DNA from: Flavobacterium sp. 140616W15
GTDB lineage: Bacteria > Bacteroidota > Bacteroidia > Flavobacteriales > Flavobacteriaceae
NCBI RefSeq assembly: GCF_003668995.1
Contig: NZ_CP033068.1
Span: 4,402,001 to 4,466,000, forward strand
Direction: 5' to 3'
Length of the DNA: 64,000 nucleotides
Shown here: piece after piece, positions 25,357 to 34,735 of the stretch
How positions within the stretch are numbered: position 1 is the first letter of the stretch
Layout of the letters: the number at the start of each line of letters is the position of its first letter
Program-made: the position numbers and the translations under genes
The notes under the pieces: model-generated
Told to the model about the DNA's origin: nothing
The model's database searches: none
The model's input: the letters and a program-made list of their open reading frames with translations, nothing else

Positions 25357-25959
25357 TTTTTACTGGTTTAGTTATTTAATTGTCATTTGTAAAAGCAATA
25401 AAAAAAACCGTAATCGTATATTTCAAATCGGATTACGGTTTAGCATTTGTTTTCTCTTATTAAACAATTTTAATGACGTGCTTTATTTCCACTTACTAAT
25501 TCAGAAATATTTAAAATGTGTTATATTTTATTCGAAAAACAAATGATTTTCTTTTGTGAAATTTTCATTATATCCTATTTTCTCAGGTTGGTTCGTTACC
25601 ATTTAGTATAACCATATGTTGCTATTATTCCTTTATAAATAAATCTATTGTTGTGGTATTTAGTATAATAAAATTGATTTTTAAACTAAATGTTACGAGT
25701 AAATATAAGTGTATTTTTCTTATATAAAAAATAAAATAATATTAATTTGTAAGTTTAGGATTATTTTTAAGGTGTTTTTGTAATGCGTTAGAAGTTTTAA
25801 GCTGTGGCTTCTTGGGTTTACGGGGCATTTTAAAATAAATAGCAATGAGGAGAAAACAGCATAATTTAGCATTTACGAAAAGCAAAAATTATAAATTATT
25901 TTGTGTTTAATGAGCTATGAGATTAAATTTAGAAAGAATAATAGCTTTATTATAAAAAA
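25357..25959. other. Intergenic stretch upstream of the island, no convincing gene
   Basis: AT-rich with no frame of good quality. Two things are visible. The hairpin AACCGTAATC / GATTACGGTT spans 25407-25440. A short echo of the lipoprotein signal-peptide DNA (GAGAAAACAGCATA near 25849, versus GAAGAAAACAGCATA near 25303) leads on the minus strand into a 28-codon basic frame (25742-25828, MPRKPKKPQ...), possibly a remnant. No clear TAnnTTTG promoter was found for the lipoprotein gene. Confidence 0.45.
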
Positions 25960-25994
25960 ATAACCCTTGCAAAAATTAATTTGCAAGGGTTATT
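25960..25994 (-). terminator. Terminator downstream of tRNA-Ala
   Basis: ATAACCCTTGCAAA / TTTGCAAGGGTTAT hairpin. The minus strand continues into a T tract, 12 bp past the tRNA 3' end. Confidence 0.88.
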
Positions 25995-26005
25995 GTTCTA
26001 TTATG

Positions 26006-26079
26006 TGGAGAATATCGGATTCGAACCGATCACCTCTTGCCTGCCAGGCAAGCACTCTAGCCAAATGAGCTAATCCCCC
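26006..26079 (-). tRNA. tRNA-Ala (anticodon GGC)
   Basis: Full cloverleaf on the minus strand: acceptor GGGGGAT / ATTCTCC with two G-U pairs, D arm with TTAGCTCATTTGGCTAGAG, anticodon stem CTTGC-CTGGCAG-GCAAG (anticodon GGC, reads GCC) and T arm ATCGGTTCGAATCCGAT. The CCA end is not encoded in full. It stands between the accessory island and the core genes on its right. Confidence 0.95.
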
Positions 26080-26185
26080 AATACGATAGCAAATAAAGTC
26101 ATTTAATTGGCAAAAAGCAAATTTCAAAACGCATCACCTTAAAATAGTTGTCAAAATCGTAACTTTACAATCAAATCTATTTTTT

Positions 26186-26953
26186 ATGAGCTCAGAAAAT
26201 CAATACGGTTCACTTCATACCATAATTCAAAATAATATAGCAACAGTTGAGTTTTATCATCCAGCAAGTAATTCTTTTCCTAGAACTTTGCTTAATAAAT
26301 TAACTGCTGAAATCGACAACTTGAGTAAAAATGATGCTGTTACAGTTGTTATTTTAAGAAGCGAGGGAAATGGTGCTTTTTGCGCAGGAGCTTCTTTTGA
26401 TGAACTTCTGGCAGTTGAGAATGAGGAGCAAGGAGCTGAGTTTTTCTCAGGGTTTGCTCATCTTATCAATGCTATGAGAAATTGTTCTAAAATAATTGTC
26501 GGACGTATTCATGGTAAATCTGTTGGAGGAGGAGTTGGTATTGCCGCGGCTTGCGATTATGCATTTGCTACACAAGAAAGCGCAATAAAACTATCAGAAC
26601 TGGCAATCGGAATTGGACCATTTGTTATTGAGCCTGCTGTTTCTAAAAAGATTGGAAAAACGGCTATGACTGAGATGACACTTGCAGCCCATGAATGGAA
26701 ATCGGCTACTTGGGCAAACCATAAAGGACTTTTTGCAAAAGTATTAGATAACGAAGTGGAGTTGGACGAAGAGTTGTCTCATTTTGCATTAAGACTGGCA
26801 AGTTATAATCCTGAAGCGCTAAGCGAAATGAAAAAAATTATTTGGCAAGGCACTGAGCATTGGGGTTCATTACTTTTGGAACGTGCACAGATTTCGGGAA
26901 AATTAGTTTTGTCTGATTTTACAAAGTCAGCTTTATTACAATTTAAAAAATAA
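26186..26953 (+). CDS. Enoyl-CoA hydratase/isomerase family protein
   Basis: 255 aa crotonase fold. Oxyanion-hole and CoA-binding blocks are visible: GNGAFCAGASFDEL and GRIHGKSVGGGVGIAAACDYAFAT. The family hydrates or isomerises enoyl-CoA thioesters; the substrate here is not evident. The usual second catalytic Glu region reads LSELAIGIGPFVIEPAVS, shorter than in classic FadB-type hydratases. A 58-aa membrane protein follows 5 bp later and may be co-transcribed. Confidence 0.88.
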   Translation: MSSENQYGSLHTIIQNNIATVEFYHPASNSFPRTLLNKLTAEIDNLSKNDAVTVVILRSEGNGAFCAGASFDELLAVENEEQGAEFFSGFAHLINAMRNCSKIIVGRIHGKSVGGGVGIAAACDYAFATQESAIKLSELAIGIGPFVIEPAVSKKIGKTAMTEMTLAAHEWKSATWANHKGLFAKVLDNEVELDEELSHFALRLASYNPEALSEMKKIIWQGTEHWGSLLLERAQISGKLVLSDFTKSALLQFKK

Positions 26954-26958
26954 TTAAT

Positions 26959-27135
26959 ATGAATGTTTTTTTATCCCTTCAGCAAGTAGATGTTGCAGAG
27001 AAAATGAAGACTGCTCCTGATAGTAGTTATCAAATAGGAGTCGTGATAGGTTCGTTTATTCCATTCGTTATTTTGGTTGGAGTAGCGTACTGGATGTATA
27101 ACCGAGCTAAAAAAAGAGACCAAAACGGTTTTTAA
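26959..27135 (+). CDS. Small single-TM protein (58 aa)
   Basis: MNVFLSLQQVDVAEKMKTAP, then one TM helix (IGVVIGSFIPFVILVGVAYW) and a basic tail RAKKRDQNGF. It starts 5 bp after the enoyl-CoA hydratase stop, with AATTAAT before the ATG. Basic residues after the helix predict an outside N-terminus and a cytoplasmic tail. No family recognised; small membrane proteins at this place are plausible but unproven. Confidence 0.65.
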   Translation: MNVFLSLQQVDVAEKMKTAPDSSYQIGVVIGSFIPFVILVGVAYWMYNRAKKRDQNGF

Positions 27136-27140
27136 TTTAG

Positions 27141-27148
27141 TAAATTTG
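27141..27148 (+). promoter_or_regulatory. Candidate -7 box for queD
   Basis: TAAATTTG, a full match to TAnnTTTG, followed by CA, 20 bp before the queD ATG. No good -33 TTG is visible at the standard distance. Confidence 0.5.
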
Positions 27149-27167
27149 CAACCTAAAATACAACTCG

Positions 27168-27620
27168 ATGAGTAATATCAGAATTACAAAACAATTTAGT
27201 TTCGAAACAGGACACGCACTTTATGGTTATGATGGGAAATGTAAAAATGTTCACGGACATAGTTATAAGCTCTCAGTAACAGTTATTGGTTCACCAATTA
27301 CGGATCGTAATAACGTAAAGTATGGGATGGTAATTGATTTTTCGGATCTAAAAAAGATTATAAAAGAAGAAATTGTAGATCAGTTTGATCACGCTACAGT
27401 TTTTAATGAAACAACACCACATATTGAATTGGCAAACGAACTAAAAAATCGTGGACACCATGTGATTTTAGTTGATTATCAGCCAACAAGTGAGAATATG
27501 GTTGTCGATTTTTCTGAAAGAATTATCAAAAGATTACCAACAAATATTTCTCTTTTCTCTTTAAAACTTCAAGAAACAGAATCGTCATTTGCAGAATGGT
27601 ATGCAAGCGATAATTTGTAA
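27168..27620 (+). CDS. queD: 6-carboxytetrahydropterin synthase (QueD/PTPS family)
   Basis: Converts 7,8-dihydroneopterin triphosphate to 6-carboxytetrahydropterin for queuosine and other 7-deazaguanine products. Zinc ligands H16 (FETGHALYG), H29 and H31 (NVHGHSYKL) and catalytic C25 (DGKCKNVHGH) are in place; the QFDHATVF block and the C-terminal ETESSFAEWY are typical. 150 aa. It is followed 15 bp later by an LpxH-like gene. Confidence 0.92.
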   Translation: MSNIRITKQFSFETGHALYGYDGKCKNVHGHSYKLSVTVIGSPITDRNNVKYGMVIDFSDLKKIIKEEIVDQFDHATVFNETTPHIELANELKNRGHHVILVDYQPTSENMVVDFSERIIKRLPTNISLFSLKLQETESSFAEWYASDNL

Positions 27621-27635
27621 TCGTAATATATTTTC

Positions 27636-28393
27636 ATGCAATTACCCAATAATAAAAAAGTTTATTTTGCTTCTGATCAACATTTTGGAGCACCTACACC
27701 CGAATTAAGTTTTCCTAGAGAACAAAAATTTGTTGCGTGGCTTGATGAGGTAAAAAAGATGCTGAGGCAATTTTTTTATTAGGTGATCTATTTGATTTTT
27801 GGTTTGAATATAAAACAGTAGTTCCAAAAGGGTTTATTCGTGTTTTGGGGAAATTAGCAGAAATTCGTGATAGCGGAATTCCTGTATATTTCTTTGTAGG
27901 GAATCATGATTTATGGATGAATGATTATTTTGAAACAGAACTTAATATTCCTGTTTATCATGATAATAAAGAATTTACTTTTGGAGGAAAAACATTTCTG
28001 ATAGGTCATGGAGACGGAAAAGGCCCCGGAGATAAAGGGTATAAAAGAATGAAAAAAGTCTTTACCAATCCATTCTCAAAATGGATTTTTAGATGGCTTC
28101 ATCCTGATGTTGGAGTGAAATTAGCACAATATTTATCAGTAAAAAATAAATTAATTTCTGGAGCCGAAGATGTAAAGTTTTTGGGAGAAGAAAATGAATG
28201 GTTGGTATTATATGCGAAGCGTAAATTAGAAACTAAACATTATAATTACTTTGTTTTTGGTCACCGCCACTTACCTATGATTCTTTCAGTAGGTCAAGAT
28301 TCTAATTATGTAAATCTTGGTGACTGGATTGGATATTTTACCTACGGTGTTTTTGATGGTGAAACTTTCGAACTGAAAGAATTTGGAAAATAA
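27636..28393 (+). pseudogene. lpxH: UDP-2,3-diacylglucosamine diphosphatase-like phosphoesterase, frame broken by one base
   Basis: Calcineurin-like enzyme that cleaves UDP-2,3-diacylglucosamine to lipid X in lipid A synthesis. Starting at 27636 it reads ...YFASDQHFGAP..., then stops near 27780. One more A in the six-A run after GATGAGGT restores KKDAEAIFLLGDLFDFWFEY and a 252-aa protein. Motifs: SDQH, GDLFD, GNHDLW, GHGDG and FGHRHLP. The open C-terminal part is 27845-28393. Probably a sequencing error, since LpxH is normally needed. Confidence 0.85.
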
Positions 28394-28481
28394 TCATTTT
28401 TATGGTGTAAATATACTTTGGAATTATTCAAAATATATTTACATCATATTGAGGTTTCTGCTAAAATGAAGCAAACTTGGT

Positions 28482-28838
28482 TTAGTTTAAACCAACTCCG
28501 TAAACATATTCTTCTAGCTGAATTTTAAATAAAGAACCTTTTACTAAATCTTCAATTGCTTTTAATTCGTCCATAGAAACAGCCAAGTCTATTTGAGAGC
28601 AAGGAGTCTTTAGTAAAAATTTATGGCATTTATTTTTTAGGGCACATTCATCACAACAGGCATTTGTCATTAAGCTGTCTTCGATTAAATCATCAAAATC
28701 TTTTAATTCGGATACAGAAAAGTAAAATCCAGTTTCTTTAAATATCAATTGTATTTTATCAAATAGAGTTTCATTATGGCTCTTCCAATAAAAAGAAATT
28801 CCGAAGTCGTTATGATATATTTGTTCTATTTCTCTCAT
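28482..28838 (-). CDS. Hypothetical cysteine-containing protein (~118 aa)
   Basis: Cytosolic protein starting MREIEQIYHNDFGISFYWKS; an alternative start at 28847 adds three residues. A cysteine cluster, ACCDECALKNKCHKFLLKTPC, lies near residue 60-80 and could bind a metal. I do not recognise a family, though it looks like a conserved Bacteroidota protein. Monocistronic; about 85 bp from the LpxH-like gene, in the opposite direction. Confidence 0.7.
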   Translation of the reverse strand: MREIEQIYHNDFGISFYWKSHNETLFDKIQLIFKETGFYFSVSELKDFDDLIEDSLMTNACCDECALKNKCHKFLLKTPCSQIDLAVSMDELKAIEDLVKGSLFKIQLEEYVYGVGLN

Positions 28839-28949
28839 GATCATCAATTATAAAACAAATATAATTATTATTTATATTTATTCTAAATAAAAAAATCATA
28901 AAAAAGCTTAAATTTTGTTAACGATATGATTAGGGTAAGCTCATGTTAC

Positions 28950-29873
28950 TTATTTAAGCCACTTATCTATGTTGTCTAGAAATTCTCTTTGTTGGTCTAC
29001 AAATAAATAATGAGAGCAGTTTTGGATAGTTACGAAATTTTGTTTCCCTACAATATTCTTTAACGCTTCGATTTCTGAAACAGAAAAAATACCATCTTGC
29101 ATTCCGTATATGGCATAAATAGGTACCTCTTTCGCTTTTAATTTCTGCAAAATAGGTTTGGTATCGATATTGTTTTGCTTTTCATTTTTATAAAATATTA
29201 GAGGAGCGTTTTTATTCCTGATATTCGTTTTATAAAATTCACTTATTTCATATTGATGATATAAAGCTTTAGATTCAGTTGTGGGTTTTGGCATTTTAAA
29301 GAAATTATTTTCTCCAGCTAGTTCAAAGCATGCTTTTCTATATTCAGCAGAATTTTTGGCAAGTTTTTCTATATGAGCAACTTTATCAAGCATAACCAAA
29401 TTATTGTTTTTAGTATAGATTTTTTTGACAGAATCTAAAATATGATTGTATGTTTTTTGTTGGGAAAATAGAGCGCCAATAAGTATAAGAGAATTAATTT
29501 TTTCTGGATATTTTTCAGAATAAAGTGTAGCGACTAAACCTCCAAAACTATGAGCAAGTAGTGTTGCTTTTTTTAGATTGTAAGTTTTGTAAATAGTGTT
29601 TAAATCCTTAAAAGCTTCATTATAGGTAAATTTTGCATTTGGATCTATAGATCTTCCTTCGCCTCTACGGTCATATACAATAACATAAAACCCTCTTTTC
29701 GAAAGTTCTTCGGCTGAATTAGTTCCCTCAAAAAGACATGCATTACCCCTTGGTCCGCCATGAATAAAGATTATGGGGGTATTGGTTTTGTTTCCGTATG
29801 TTTTTATATGTAGTGTTTGGGAATTAGTTAAGAATGTCAAAAATAAAAACGAGAACAAGAATGTTATTTTCAT
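28950..29873 (-). CDS. Exported alpha/beta hydrolase (prolyl-aminopeptidase-like)
   Basis: 307 aa with signal peptide MKITFLFSFLFLTFLTNSQ. Oxyanion HGGPRGN, nucleophile Ser in LLAHSFGGLVAT, acid Asp in GMQDGIF and His in NCSHYLF near the end give the full triad. HGGPRG is like proline iminopeptidases, so a peptide or ester substrate in the periplasm is likely. The start lies 3 bp from the stop of the MFS gene upstream on the same strand, so the two form one operon. Confidence 0.85.
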   Translation of the reverse strand: MKITFLFSFLFLTFLTNSQTLHIKTYGNKTNTPIIFIHGGPRGNACLFEGTNSAEELSKRGFYVIVYDRRGEGRSIDPNAKFTYNEAFKDLNTIYKTYNLKKATLLAHSFGGLVATLYSEKYPEKINSLILIGALFSQQKTYNHILDSVKKIYTKNNNLVMLDKVAHIEKLAKNSAEYRKACFELAGENNFFKMPKPTTESKALYHQYEISEFYKTNIRNKNAPLIFYKNEKQNNIDTKPILQKLKAKEVPIYAIYGMQDGIFSVSEIEALKNIVGKQNFVTIQNCSHYLFVDQQREFLDNIDKWLK

Positions 29874-29876
29874 TTA

Positions 29877-31154
29877 CTACATATTTTGATGGTCTTCCAT
29901 ATCTTTTTGTAAATCCAGATTTCTAAAAGTTGGAGATTTTATGCCAAAGCCTAAAACAGTTAAGAGAGTCATGCTTCCGCCAAAAACAACCGAAGTAACT
30001 GTTCCCATAAGTCTTGCTGTTAAACCGCTTTCAAAAGCTCCTAGCTCATTAGAAGAACCTACAAACATCGAGTTTACTGCAGCAACACGGCCACGCATAT
30101 GATCTGGAGTTTTAAGTTGCAGAATGGTTTGACGTATAACGACTGAAATTCCATCGGCAACACCACTTAAAAATAAAGCAGCAACTGAAAGCCAGAAAAT
30201 AGTAGATATACCAAACGTAATTATGCATAGTCCGAAAACAAAAATTGCAGCTAAAAGTTTGATTCCTGCTTTTTTATACAAAGGAACATAGGCAGAAATT
30301 AGCATAGTAATAAAGGCGCCTACTGCAGGAGCAGCTCGCAATATACCAAAACCTTCGGGACCAACTTTTAAAATGTCTTGAGCAAATATTGGTAATAAAG
30401 CAACAGCTCCACCAAAAAGAACAGCCACCATATCAAGAGACAGTACGCCTAATATCGTTTTGTTATTAAATACAAACTTGATTCCTTCTTTTAGGCTTTC
30501 CATAACTGGTTCTCCAATTTTTGGATTTAAAATAGGTTTTTTGCTAATTTGTGATAGTGCGATTAATGCAAAAAGAGAACAGGCAAAAACGGAGCACATA
30601 GACCAATGAACACCAATATAGTTAATTGAAAATCCTGCAATAGCAGGGCCCAAAACAGAACCTACCTGCCAAACCGAACTGCTCCAGGTAGCAGCATTAG
30701 GATATAATTTTTTAGGTACAATTAAAGACAAGAGGGAGAAAATTGTTGGGCCTAAAAAAGCTCTTACTAATCCACCTAAGAAAACCAAAAAATAAATAGA
30801 GTATAAAATAGCGTCTTTAGAAAAACCACTTACCATTTTTGGCCATGTTAGTAAAAATAAACCAAAACTAATAACCGAAAAACCTAAAATACATTTAACT
30901 AATAGCCCTTTTTTTTCATTTTGATCTACAATATGACCAGCGAATAAAGCCATCGAAACAGCTGGAATTACTTCCATTAAACCAATAATTCCTAACGAAA
31001 GTGGATTTTTGGTTAAACTATATACTTCCCATTCAATAACAATAAATTGCATAGACCAGGCAAAAACCATGGCAAAACGCAATATTAAAAAAACATTAAA
31101 TTCTCTATAACGCAGCGCCGCGTATGGGTCATTTTTTTTGATTTTATCTGTCAT
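29877..31154 (-). CDS. MFS transporter (MFS_3 / EntS-like)
   Basis: 425 aa with 12 predicted TM helices. The N-terminal YREFNVFLILRFAMVFAWSM and the loop MALFAGHIVDQNEKKGLLV are typical of the MFS_3 group, which includes enterobactin exporter EntS and macrolide efflux proteins. The substrate cannot be deduced. It sits between recJ (1 bp away) and the hydrolase gene, all on the minus strand. Confidence 0.87.
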   Translation of the reverse strand: MTDKIKKNDPYAALRYREFNVFLILRFAMVFAWSMQFIVIEWEVYSLTKNPLSLGIIGLMEVIPAVSMALFAGHIVDQNEKKGLLVKCILGFSVISFGLFLLTWPKMVSGFSKDAILYSIYFLVFLGGLVRAFLGPTIFSLLSLIVPKKLYPNAATWSSSVWQVGSVLGPAIAGFSINYIGVHWSMCSVFACSLFALIALSQISKKPILNPKIGEPVMESLKEGIKFVFNNKTILGVLSLDMVAVLFGGAVALLPIFAQDILKVGPEGFGILRAAPAVGAFITMLISAYVPLYKKAGIKLLAAIFVFGLCIITFGISTIFWLSVAALFLSGVADGISVVIRQTILQLKTPDHMRGRVAAVNSMFVGSSNELGAFESGLTARLMGTVTSVVFGGSMTLLTVLGFGIKSPTFRNLDLQKDMEDHQNM

Positions 31155-31155
31155 C

Positions 31156-32844
31156 TTACTGAATGTCTTTTAACATTAATTGTGTAGATATAGTACCGTT
31201 CCATTCATTTTCTGAGATGCAATAAGCGGCTTGAAATGGTTTTTGATGTGTTGTAAGATCTAGTTTTTTTCCTAAACCAAATCCTATTGCCGAAATTCCT
31301 TCGGAGTTGTTTTGTTTTACAAAGAGCTTAAGATGGTCTTCATCTGCTCCCATCGCTTTTGCATAACCTGTATCTTTTATGTTTTTTGTCATAAAAACAG
31401 GGGTCATATTAAGAGGGCCAAAAGGTTCAAATTGTTTTAAAATCCGAATCAACTTTGGAGTAATATCTGTAAAATTAATCTCGGCATCAATTTCTATTTC
31501 CGGAGTTAACATTTCGGGTAGAATTGTTTTTTCTACTTGTTTTTCAAAGGCTTCTTTAAATGTTGGATAATTTTCTTCTTTCAAAGTCATTCCAGCCGCA
31601 TACATATGTCCTCCAAATTGTTCCAAATGTTCAGCACAGGCATCTAGAGCATTATATACGTCAAATCCTTTTACAGAACGAGCAGAAGCAGCATATTTAT
31701 CACCACTTTTTGTAAAAACAAGTGTTGGTCGGTAATAGGTTTCTATTAATCGTGAGGCTACAATACCTATAACACCTTTGTGCCAATCCTCCTGAAAAAC
31801 TACAGTTGAAAATCGGTTCTGTTCTTGATTTTTTTCTATTTGTTGAAAGGCTTCTTTAGTAATTTGTTTGTCAAGATCTTTACGATCTGCATTGTATTTT
31901 TCTATTTCTGATGCAAATTGTTGGGCTTGTTCAAAATTGAATTCGGTCAACAATTCTACAGCATGGTTGCCATGTTTAATACGGCCAGCAGCATTAATAC
32001 GAGGAGCTATGATAAAAACGACATCGGTAATGTCGAGTGATTTTTTCTTTACTTGGTGAACCAACGCTTTTATTCCAGGTCTTGGATTGCTATTAATAAC
32101 CTGTAAGCCATAATAAGCCAAAACTCTATTTTCGCCTGTCATAGGAACAATATCTGCAGCAATTGCAGTTGCAACTAGATCTAAGTAAGGAAATAAATCA
32201 TCAATAGTTTCATTGCGGTTTGTCCCTAAAGCCTGAATTAATTTAAAACCTACACCGCAACCACATAACTCATCATAAGGATAAAAACAATCTTCTCTTT
32301 TTGGGTCTAAAACAGCAACTGCATCGGGAAGGGTATCTCCTGGGCGGTGGTGATCACAAATAATGAAATCGATATTTCGTTCTTTTGCGTAAGCGACATG
32401 GTCAATAGATTTTATACCACAATCTAGTGCAATAATCAGTGAAAAACCATTATCATCGGCAAAATCAATTCCCATAAATGAAACCCCATAACCTTCTGCA
32501 TAGCGGTCCGGAATATAGGTTGCTACATTTGGATAATATGATTTTAAATAAGAGGAAACCAAGGAAACAGCAGTTGTGCCATCGACATCATAATCTCCAA
32601 AAACGAGGATGTTTTCCTGATTAGCAATTGCTTTTTCTATTCGGGAAACTGCCTTGTCCATATCTTTCATAAGATAGGGATCGTGGAGATGTTCTAATGA
32701 TGGGCGAAAGAAATTTTTAGCATCATCGAAAGTTTCAATGCCACGTTGGATTAAAAGTGTCGCAACAAAATTTTCTACATTTAGTGCTTGTGCTAAATGG
32801 TTGATTTTATCTTCGGATGGTTTTGATTTTAAAGTCCAACGCAT
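31156..32844 (-). CDS. recJ: Single-stranded-DNA-specific exonuclease RecJ
   Basis: 5'-3' ssDNA exonuclease of recombination and mismatch repair. Motifs: FGDYDVDGTTAVSL, DHH motif in IICDHHRPGD, the DHHA1-side block GGHMYAAGMTLK and GVIGIVASRLIE. The frame opens at 32886, but MRWTLKSKPSEDKINHLAQA (ATG at 32844) is the usual Bacteroidota start, giving 562 aa. First gene of a recJ-MFS-hydrolase run with 1-3 bp gaps. Confidence 0.94.
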   Translation of the reverse strand: MRWTLKSKPSEDKINHLAQALNVENFVATLLIQRGIETFDDAKNFFRPSLEHLHDPYLMKDMDKAVSRIEKAIANQENILVFGDYDVDGTTAVSLVSSYLKSYYPNVATYIPDRYAEGYGVSFMGIDFADDNGFSLIIALDCGIKSIDHVAYAKERNIDFIICDHHRPGDTLPDAVAVLDPKREDCFYPYDELCGCGVGFKLIQALGTNRNETIDDLFPYLDLVATAIAADIVPMTGENRVLAYYGLQVINSNPRPGIKALVHQVKKKSLDITDVVFIIAPRINAAGRIKHGNHAVELLTEFNFEQAQQFASEIEKYNADRKDLDKQITKEAFQQIEKNQEQNRFSTVVFQEDWHKGVIGIVASRLIETYYRPTLVFTKSGDKYAASARSVKGFDVYNALDACAEHLEQFGGHMYAAGMTLKEENYPTFKEAFEKQVEKTILPEMLTPEIEIDAEINFTDITPKLIRILKQFEPFGPLNMTPVFMTKNIKDTGYAKAMGADEDHLKLFVKQNNSEGISAIGFGLGKKLDLTTHQKPFQAAYCISENEWNGTISTQLMLKDIQ

Positions 32845-32919
32845 TTTATTCGGTTTTAACTTTGATAAAGTTTTAAACTTTGACAAAGATTTTGAATTTA
32901 GTTTAAAGTTATCTAAGAT

Positions 32920-33405
32920 TTATTTTAGCTTATTAAAGTTGTCATTTATTAAGATAATCAAATCGTCAGAATTTTTATTTTGACTTTTAAAGTTGTAAAA
33001 CTGACTATTTAACGACTTATTCAATACTTTTCCATTATTAATTTTTATTAAGTATGGAAAGCCTTTTCGATCAGAAATGGTAGATAGCATATGAGAAATA
33101 TACTCTCTAGTGTATGCGGATTTTAAATTTTTACCTTCCATGAAAATATATTCAATGTCGTCAGCAAGTTTCGGAATGACGTTTTTTTCAATATAATGAT
33201 GCCCGTTTTTTCGAGTATTAAAGCAGAAGAATTTTTTCCCTTCAATTGATGATAAATAATTAATATATCTTTTTTTAAAGCGTTTTCTTTGAAAAAAATC
33301 AAATATTGAAAAAAGTATAATAAAAGGAAGAAATAATATAGATAAAGGAATACCTATTATAAGCAGAAATATTACTACTGCAATTTCCTCTAGTCTTTCC
33401 TTCAT
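32920..33405 (-). CDS. Membrane-anchored protein of unknown function (161 aa)
   Basis: N-terminal hydrophobic segment (VVIFLLIIGIPLSILFLPFIILFS, one long or two short TM) followed by basic RKRFKKRY and a soluble ~115-residue domain with CFNTRKNGHHYIE and ISDRKGFPYLIKINNG. No recognised family. It lies between recJ and the HopJ gene on the same strand. The 75-bp gap to recJ holds repeated AACTTTGA words. Confidence 0.65.
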   Translation of the reverse strand: MKERLEEIAVVIFLLIIGIPLSILFLPFIILFSIFDFFQRKRFKKRYINYLSSIEGKKFFCFNTRKNGHHYIEKNVIPKLADDIEYIFMEGKNLKSAYTREYISHMLSTISDRKGFPYLIKINNGKVLNKSLNSQFYNFKSQNKNSDDLIILINDNFNKLK

Positions 33406-33431
33406 GTTTTATTAAATAATGGTGTTAGCAT

Positions 33432-33776
33432 TTATTTCAATTCCAAAGCAGTTCCTTCAAACTTAATTCCGTCCCAACCTAAGTTGATGAAGTTTCTAAT
33501 GTTTTGGTGATTGGTTCCGTTTGGATCTCCTAGAACTTCTTCGAAGTAATAAGCGCCAAAGCAAGCTAAAGTTTCTTCCTGAGAAAGGTTTTGCGATTTC
33601 GCGAAGGCAAATAATTTACAAGAACCTGAGTTTTCGCCAGCAGCATTGTGTTGAGTTCCATTTTGGAAAGCAGTTGGAGTAAATGTGTAATTCTCTTCGA
33701 TTACTGCAATAGTTTCAGGAAAAGTTATTTCGGTTGGAGTTTGTTTTAGTTTTTCTAAAAAGGCTTGTATGCTCAT
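33432..33776 (-). CDS. HopJ type III effector family protein
   Basis: 114 aa from MSIQAFLEKLKQTPTEITFP; the open frame runs further upstream into repeat DNA and should not be counted. Blocks FPETIAVIEENYTFTPTAF and GSCKLFAFAKSQNLS and the ending GDPNGTNHQNIRNF are hallmarks of the HopJ family. Despite the name, the family is widespread in bacteria without type III secretion, and its role is unknown. Confidence 0.85.
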   Translation of the reverse strand: MSIQAFLEKLKQTPTEITFPETIAVIEENYTFTPTAFQNGTQHNAAGENSGSCKLFAFAKSQNLSQEETLACFGAYYFEEVLGDPNGTNHQNIRNFINLGWDGIKFEGTALELK

Positions 33777-33819
33777 ATTATGTTTTATTAATATCTTTAA
33801 AATGATCTTAATTGTCAGT

Positions 33820-33864
33820 TCGAGCGGAGTCGAGAACCAATTGTTGCATCTCGACTCCGCTCGA
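33820..33864. repeat. REP-like palindromic element
   Basis: Perfect 16-bp inverted repeat, TCGAGCGGAGTCGAGA / TCTCGACTCCGCTCGA, with a 13-bp loop; much richer in G+C than its surroundings. Such palindromes are scattered between genes in Flavobacterium. A piece of a similar sequence (TTCGACTTCGCTCAG) appears at about 49270. Confidence 0.8.
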
Positions 33865-33896
33865 TGTGACAAAATGGTGTTTGAACTAACATCGTG

Positions 33897-34631
33897 TTAA
33901 TCTTCTTCGTCTTCTTCTTTGTCATCCTTAGAAAATTTACTTTTCTTAGGTTCTTTTATTATTGTTTTTCCAGCAACAACTACAACAATTTCTCCGCGTG
34001 GTGCTGTTTTTTCAAAATGGTTTAATACTTCTTTTGCGGTTCCACGTACATTTTCTTCATGTAGTTTTGATAATTCCCTGCACACGCAAACCTGTCTGTC
34101 TTCGCCAAAATATGTGATAAATTCAGCCAGTGTTTTTACTAATTTATGTGGAGAGACATATAGAATCATCGTTCGGGTTTCCTCAGCAAGAACTAAATAG
34201 CGGGTTTGTCTTCCTTTTTTATCAGGCAGGAAACCTTCAAAAACAAACTTGTCATTTGGTAATCCGCTATTTACAAGTGCTGGAACAAAAGCTGTTGCAC
34301 CAGGTAAACATTCTACCTCAATTTTATTTTCAACACAAGCACGCGTAAGTAAAAAACCAGGATCTGATATGGCTGGAGTTCCTGCATCGGAAATCAAGGC
34401 AATGGTTTCTCCGGCTTTTAATCTTGCGATTAAATTCTCGGTAGTCTTATGTTCGTTATGCATATGGTGACTGTGCATGTGCGTACCTATCTCAAAATGT
34501 TTTAAGAGTTTACCACTTGTACGAGTATCTTCGGCTAAAATTAAATCTACTTCTTTAAGAATACGAATGGCTCGAAAAGTCATGTCTTCTAGGTTGCCAA
34601 TAGGCGTAGGAACGATATATAATTTAGACAT
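33897..34631 (-). CDS. rsmI: 16S rRNA (cytidine(1402)-2'-O)-methyltransferase
   Basis: SAM-dependent methylation of C1402 in the 16S rRNA decoding centre. It starts MSKLYIVPTPIGNLEDMTFRA, with LILAEDTRTSGKLLKHF, ALISDAGTPAISDPG and LPGATAFVPALVNSGLP, all RsmI signatures of the tetrapyrrole-methylase fold. 244 aa with an extra acidic end (DDKEEDEED). Monocistronic. Confidence 0.94.
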   Translation of the reverse strand: MSKLYIVPTPIGNLEDMTFRAIRILKEVDLILAEDTRTSGKLLKHFEIGTHMHSHHMHNEHKTTENLIARLKAGETIALISDAGTPAISDPGFLLTRACVENKIEVECLPGATAFVPALVNSGLPNDKFVFEGFLPDKKGRQTRYLVLAEETRTMILYVSPHKLVKTLAEFITYFGEDRQVCVCRELSKLHEENVRGTAKEVLNHFEKTAPRGEIVVVVAGKTIIKEPKKSKFSKDDKEEDEED

Positions 34632-34735
34632 AATTTTTTTTAATATTTAAACACAGATTGCACGAATTAACACGAATGATTAGAATGTTAAAAATTTCAC
34701 GAAAATAAATTAGTGTAAATCTGTGGAATTCGTGT

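Noticed and set aside
26006..26079. tRNA-Ala as the attachment site of an integrated element covering the island
   Set aside because: No integrase, no repeat of the tRNA 3' end on the far side near 16.4 kb, and cassette shuffling explains the island without integration.
33432..33872. Longer HopJ protein starting at 33872
   Set aside because: The extra 32 codons read through the REP-like palindrome; the family starts at MSIQAFLEKL (33776).
34130..34470. Two plus-strand frames antisense to rsmI
   Set aside because: Mirror frames inside a well-conserved gene; no start signals.
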